Below the pieces are notes generated by a model. That model did no database searches. It was not told the origin of the DNA and saw only the letters and a program-made list of their open reading frames with translations. 8,706 nucleotides of DNA from Frankiaceae bacterium (GTDB taxonomy: Bacteria; Actinomycetota; Actinomycetes; JAVEEB01): NCBI GenBank assembly GCA_030840665.1, contig JAVEEB010000428.1, forward strand, positions 1 through 8,706, written 5' to 3'. The position numbers were made by a program, and so were the translations under genes. This document shows, in pieces, positions 5,222 through 8,706 of the stretch (its first letter is position 1; every line of letters starts with the position of its first letter).

Positions 5222-8200
5222 CTAGGAGCCCGTGATAGTGAACTGTGACCCGGGTTGGATCACGATATTTCCTGTCTTGGAATTGGTGATCGTCACGTTC
5301 GACAGGATGGCGTTACCAGCAGCTCCGCCCATCGCGAGGATGCCGGCACCATTGTTCGACTTGTCGATCTTCACGTTCGTGACGGCAACATTGCGCATGA
5401 CACCGCCGCCGGTCTTGAACTGAATCCCGTCGTACGTCGAATCGGAGATGTCGGTGTCACGGATGGTGACACCAACGATGTCGACGGTCGAGGCAAACAG
5501 CGTGATCGCACCGAATTGCTGCTGCTCGCCCCAGAAGACACCGCCACAACGGTAGAGGCCGTTGTTGGCGACCAACGTCGTGCCCGAGAACGGCAGCGGG
5601 CTGTGGTCCGTCGCCAGCATGATGCCGGGGTAGTTCATCGTGTCGTAGACCAGGTTGTTCTCGGCCGAGTTGCTGTAACCGCCGTAGATGGCGATGCCGT
5701 TCGCGCGCCACGGCAACTGCACCGTGTTGTTGATGAAGTGGTCGTCGTGCGTGATGTCGACGGCCGTGTCCTTGACGCGCGGGTTCGCCCAGATCGCGAG
5801 CGAGTCGTCGCCAGTGGTGCGGAAGGACGAGTTGAAGACCGTCGAGTTGCGTGTGCCATCGGTGAAGTTGATGCCGTCGGCAAAGGTGTCACGGATGCGC
5901 ATGCCGGTGAACGACAGGTTGTCGCCCGGGTTCCAATACGCAGGTGTGTCGCTGTAGTCGCGGCCAACCCAGGCACCGACGTTCACGTGCTCGATCCAGA
6001 CGTTGCTGATCTTCGTGTCGTGACCGAAGCGCCCGTTGAGCCCGTGGCCACGCTGGTTGCGGTTGACGGTGCCACCGAAGATGGCGAGGTCGGAGATCTG
6101 GGCGTTGTCCTCGACGTCGAAGCCGACGTTGCCCTCGTCCGGGTGGTTGATCCCGCCGACGACGCTGTGCGGATCCGTTGCCGTGTAGAGCATCGTGTAC
6201 CACATACCCGCGCCACGGATGACCACGTTGCGGATGCCCAGCTGGTTGTACTGGCCCCGCTTCGGGTCGGGCGTCAGGATCTTCTGCTCCTGGCGCCACT
6301 GGCCGGCCGGGATGTAGACGCAGGAGATCACGCCGTTCTGGTCGTCCATGACGGCCCGCTGGATGGCGGCTGAGTCGTCGATGCCGTCGTTCGGGATTGC
6401 ACCGTACGTCGTGATCGACGTGCATCCGGCCGGCTGCTGGATCGCGGGTGCGACCTGCTCCAGATCGATGAAGTCGATGATGTAGAACGACGCTGTGTCA
6501 CCGGCGTCGCGCTGCAACTTGAAGTGCGTGCCCGCGGGGTAGCTCTGCGCCAGCAGCGCGTGCGACTCGTCGAAGAGGCGACGTGCGTCCGGTCCGGGAG
6601 TGTTCGACAGCGACTCGGTGTCGTCCGTCGTTCCGTACAGCCAGCTGTACTTGGACGAGAGGTTGATCTTCTGCGCGAAGGTCCCGTTGATGTAGAGGCT
6701 GATCGTCGCGTCGATGCCCCCGCCCGTCGGGGCGTCCGGGATCGAGTTGCGCACAACGATCGAGTTGGACGCGTTCGTCGAGGTGAAGTCGACGAACTGC
6801 CCGGGGTTGTCGAGGCGTACCGACGCGCGGCCGGACGACTCGGTCCCGAAGTTCGTGTGGCTGAACGTGCGCAGCGGGTCCGCGGTCAGCAACGTGCCCT
6901 GGAAGGCTGCCGACTCCGCCTCGTACTCGACCCACGGCACTGCCGCACCGCGACCGACGACGATCGCCTGGGACAGCGAGTTGTTGGTCTCACTGGTCTC
7001 CGCGACGATGTTCGTCGCGTCGGCGCTCGCAGTGATGGTCGCGCCGCCGTTCACGGCCGTCCACGTGCCCACCGTGACTGTCACCGACGACTTCGCAGCG
7101 ATCGCGGGCGTCGTCGCGTTCAGTGTCGACGTGCCGACGACGACGCGGGTCGTCGTACCGGCCGCAACTGCCGTGGTGCCTCGGTTGTTGACCGTCACGA
7201 CGAAGCTGACGGACGCGCCGGCGGCCGGGCTCTGCGGGTTGGACACGACTGTCAGCACCTGCAGGTCAGGACCGGGAGCTTGCGACACCGTGATGCTCGG
7301 CGCGGTTGCCGTGTTGTTGGTCTCGCTCTGCTCGATGACCACGCTCGGCTCGTCGACGCGTGCCGACACCGTGAACGTGCCCATCGGTTGCACTCCGGCG
7401 TTCGCCGATACGGTGACCGACGCTCCAGGGGCGAGGGACGCGACAGCTGCCGTGCCCACCTTGTTGGCGCCGAGATAGAAGTTCACGTTCGTGGCGCCGG
7501 CCGTCGACGTGCCGCCGTTGCGCACGGTCGCACCCAACGTGACGGGCGTTGTCTCGTCCGGGCTGGCCGGTGAGGTCGTGACGGACGTGATGGTCAGGTC
7601 CGGGTTGGGGGCGGGAACGCCCATCACCTGGAGCTCGGCAACCTGGCCGCCACCGGCGCCCGAGTTGGTCGTGATGTTGATGCGCACGTCGGCGGCCGTG
7701 GCCGACACCGGGATGGTGACGACGTTGCTGCCGGACGTGAACGTGTAGAGCGTCGGCGCCTTCAGCTGCGTGTAAGCCGTACCGGCCTGGTCACGGCCGA
7801 GGACCTCGATGGTCTGCGTGCGCGTTCCCCAGGAGCTCGCCGGGTTGAGCTTCACGACGACCGAGGAGATCGTCACGTTGGAGCCCATGGCCACGGTGAG
7901 CGTGGAGGGGTAGCCGTTGCCCTCCCAGTACGTGGTGAGGTTGCCGTCGTTCGCGTTAGTGGCAACGAAACTGAGGGTGGTCGTGTTGGCGGAGATGGCC
8001 TTGCCCAGTGCCTGGTCGGTCGGCGTCACGCCGCAGCCGCTCTGGCATGCGCGGGTGAAGGTGTTGCTGTCGGCGGAGACGTTGCCCGCCGCGTCGCGTG
8101 CGCGCACCGTGTACGACACGGCGGCCGAGGCGGCCTGCGTGTCGGTCGTCGTCGTGACGTTGCCGACCTGCTTGAGCAGGGAGCCGTTCGCGTAGACGTC

Positions 8201-8706
8201 GTATCCGGTGACGCCGACGTTGTCGGTCGAGGCGCTCCAGGTGAGGGTCACCGTGGTGCCCGACGTCGTGCCATCAAGGTTCGCGGGAATGGTCGGAGCC
8301 TGGGTGTCCGTCGTCGTGCCCGTGCGGGTGAAGGTGTTGCTGTCCGGGGAGATGTTGTTGGCCGCGTCACGTGCCCGGACCGTGTACGACACCGTGGCCG
8401 TCGCGGCCTGCGTGTCGGTGGTGGAGGTGGCGGTCACGGTCTTGACGAATGCGCCACCCCGGTACAGGTCGTAGCCGGTCACCGCGACGTTGTCGGTCGA
8501 GGCCGACCACGTCAGCGTGATCGTCGTACCGGATGTAGCGCCCGTGAGGTTCGCGGGGACGCTCGGGGCCTGGGTGTCACCCGAACCACTGCGGACGAAC
8601 GTGTTGCTTGCCGCCGACACGTTGCCGGCAGCGTCGCGCGCCTTGACGGTGTAGTTGATCGTCGCGGTCGCGGGCTGGTTCGTGTCGGCGTACGCGGTGA
8701 CCGCGC
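5222..8706 (-). CDS. Multidomain secreted alpha-1,3-glucanase (GH87), 3' part of the gene
   Basis: Large extracellular-type glycan hydrolase; 1160 residues are visible and the frame is open to the right edge, so the N-terminus and signal peptide are missing. In visible numbering: the end of one FN3 domain (1-42), two full FN3 domains (about 43-127, 133-218), a discoidin (F5/8 type C)-like module (229-365), two CARDB-type modules (366-475, 478-584), each ending in the ETNN-type strand, a galactose-binding-like module starting EYEAES (591-754), and a right-handed beta-helix (759-1160) opening with TTYGAIPNDGIDDSAAIQRAV-type sequence. The galactose-binding plus beta-helix pair matches known GH87 catalytic units. 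An Asp in ADGINF (943) and the pair in TTGDDSLAIW (966, 967) reproduce the single-Asp-then-DD spacing of 23 residues that I recall as essential in GH87 alpha-1,3-glucanases. GH28 motifs (GHG, RIK) are absent. Likely substrate: alpha-1,3-glucan of fungal walls or dental-type mutan, though mycodextran cannot be excluded. It ends exactly at the last helix coil. Confidence 0.85.
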   Translation of the reverse strand, partial: AVTAYADTNQPATATINYTVKARDAAGNVSAASNTFVRSGSGDTQAPSVPANLTGATSGTTITLTWSASTDNVAVTGYDLYRGGAFVKTVTATSTTDTQAATATVSYTVRARDAANNISPDSNTFTRTGTTTDTQAPTIPANLDGTTSGTTVTLTWSASTDNVGVTGYDVYANGSLLKQVGNVTTTTDTQAASAAVSYTVRARDAAGNVSADSNTFTRACQSGCGVTPTDQALGKAISANTTTLSFVATNANDGNLTTYWEGNGYPSTLTVAMGSNVTISSVVVKLNPASSWGTRTQTIEVLGRDQAGTAYTQLKAPTLYTFTSGSNVVTIPVSATAADVRINITTNSGAGGGQVAELQVMGVPAPNPDLTITSVTTSPASPDETTPVTLGATVRNGGTSTAGATNVNFYLGANKVGTAAVASLAPGASVTVSANAGVQPMGTFTVSARVDEPSVVIEQSETNNTATAPSITVSQAPGPDLQVLTVVSNPQSPAAGASVSFVVTVNNRGTTAVAAGTTTRVVVGTSTLNATTPAIAAKSSVTVTVGTWTAVNGGATITASADATNIVAETSETNNSLSQAIVVGRGAAVPWVEYEAESAAFQGTLLTADPLRTFSHTNFGTESSGRASVRLDNPGQFVDFTSTNASNSIVVRNSIPDAPTGGGIDATISLYINGTFAQKINLSSKYSWLYGTTDDTESLSNTPGPDARRLFDESHALLAQSYPAGTHFKLQRDAGDTASFYIIDFIDLEQVAPAIQQPAGCTSITTYGAIPNDGIDDSAAIQRAVMDDQNGVISCVYIPAGQWRQEQKILTPDPKRGQYNQLGIRNVVIRGAGMWYTMLYTATDPHSVVGGINHPDEGNVGFDVEDNAQISDLAIFGGTVNRNQRGHGLNGRFGHDTKISNVWIEHVNVGAWVGRDYSDTPAYWNPGDNLSFTGMRIRDTFADGINFTDGTRNSTVFNSSFRTTGDDSLAIWANPRVKDTAVDITHDDHFINNTVQLPWRANGIAIYGGYSNSAENNLVYDTMNYPGIMLATDHSPLPFSGTTLVANNGLYRCGGVFWGEQQQFGAITLFASTVDIVGVTIRDTDISDSTYDGIQFKTGGGVMRNVAVTNVKIDKSNNGAGILAMGGAAGNAILSNVTITNSKTGNIVIQPGSQFTITGS
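8051..8706 (-). repeat. Tandem FN3-encoding repeats within the glucanase gene
   Basis: Two full copies and one partial copy of a 267-273-base unit. The start of the conserved end block recurs at 8051, 8324 and 8591. The encoded copies share stretches such as TLTWSASTDNV, SYTVRARDAA and DSNTFTR, and are similar at the DNA level too. FN3 domains act as spacers between carbohydrate-binding and catalytic modules. Confidence 0.85.

Noticed and set aside
5255..6373. 372-codon and other plus-strand open frames inside the glucanase region, including 6524-7573
   Set aside because: Shadows of the well-supported glucanase reading frame, with no recognisable motifs.
5225..6430. Polygalacturonase (GH28) assignment for the beta-helix domain
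   Set aside because: The opening resembles pectin-lyase-fold enzymes in general, but the GHG and RIK motifs of GH28 are missing, and the DD motif with the Asp 23 residues before it fits GH87 better.
8618..8620. GTG at 8620 as the start of the glucanase
   Set aside because: The frame continues upstream with a typical FN3 ending (NYTVKARDAAGNV), so the gene runs past the window edge.

Overview
The window looks like a chromosomal stretch from a high-GC Gram-positive bacterium (Actinomycetota). The base composition is strongly GC-rich, with G or C in most third codon positions. Starts include GTG and possibly TTG. The ribosome-binding sites are of AGGAG type. The gene set (ArsR/SmtB-type regulator, GAF-SpoIIE phosphatase, large secreted multidomain glycan hydrolase with FN3 and CARDB modules) is typical of soil actinobacteria. 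The species cannot be named from this sequence.

Left part (1-1631, minus strand): a two-gene unit reads leftward. A 122-residue ArsR/SmtB-family repressor is followed after 37 bases by a CPA1-type K+/H+ or Na+/H+ antiporter of the NhaP2/CvrA kind, whose C-terminus lies outside the window. A candidate promoter with a short perfect dyad in its spacer lies upstream of the regulator.

Middle (1632-3644): a divergently oriented GAF-SpoIIE (PP2C-type) serine phosphatase reads rightward. It converges on a thioredoxin-dependent-type glutathione peroxidase on the minus strand, which has its own GTG start, a good ribosome-binding site and a plausible -10 element.

Right part (3707-8706, minus strand): a membrane-anchored MASE4-GGDEF diguanylate cyclase with intact active site and inhibitory site is preceded by two back-to-back hairpins. 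Upstream is the 3' portion of a very large gene with at least 1160 residues visible. It encodes a secreted-type modular enzyme: FN3 repeats, a discoidin-like module, two CARDB modules, a galactose-binding-like module and a right-handed beta-helix catalytic domain best explained as a GH87 alpha-1,3-glucanase (mutanase). Its N-terminus and signal peptide are beyond position 8706.

Together the genes suggest environment sensing and response: ion homeostasis under an ArsR-type sensor, a partner-switching-type phosphatase, peroxide defence, c-di-GMP signalling and degradation of alpha-1,3-glucan (fungal cell wall or biofilm polymer). There is no mobile element, CRISPR array, RNA gene or evident new defence system. 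The points most worth a second look are the ArsR-antiporter pair with its candidate operator, the hairpin that could mask the cyclase ribosome-binding site, and the domain architecture of the glucanase.
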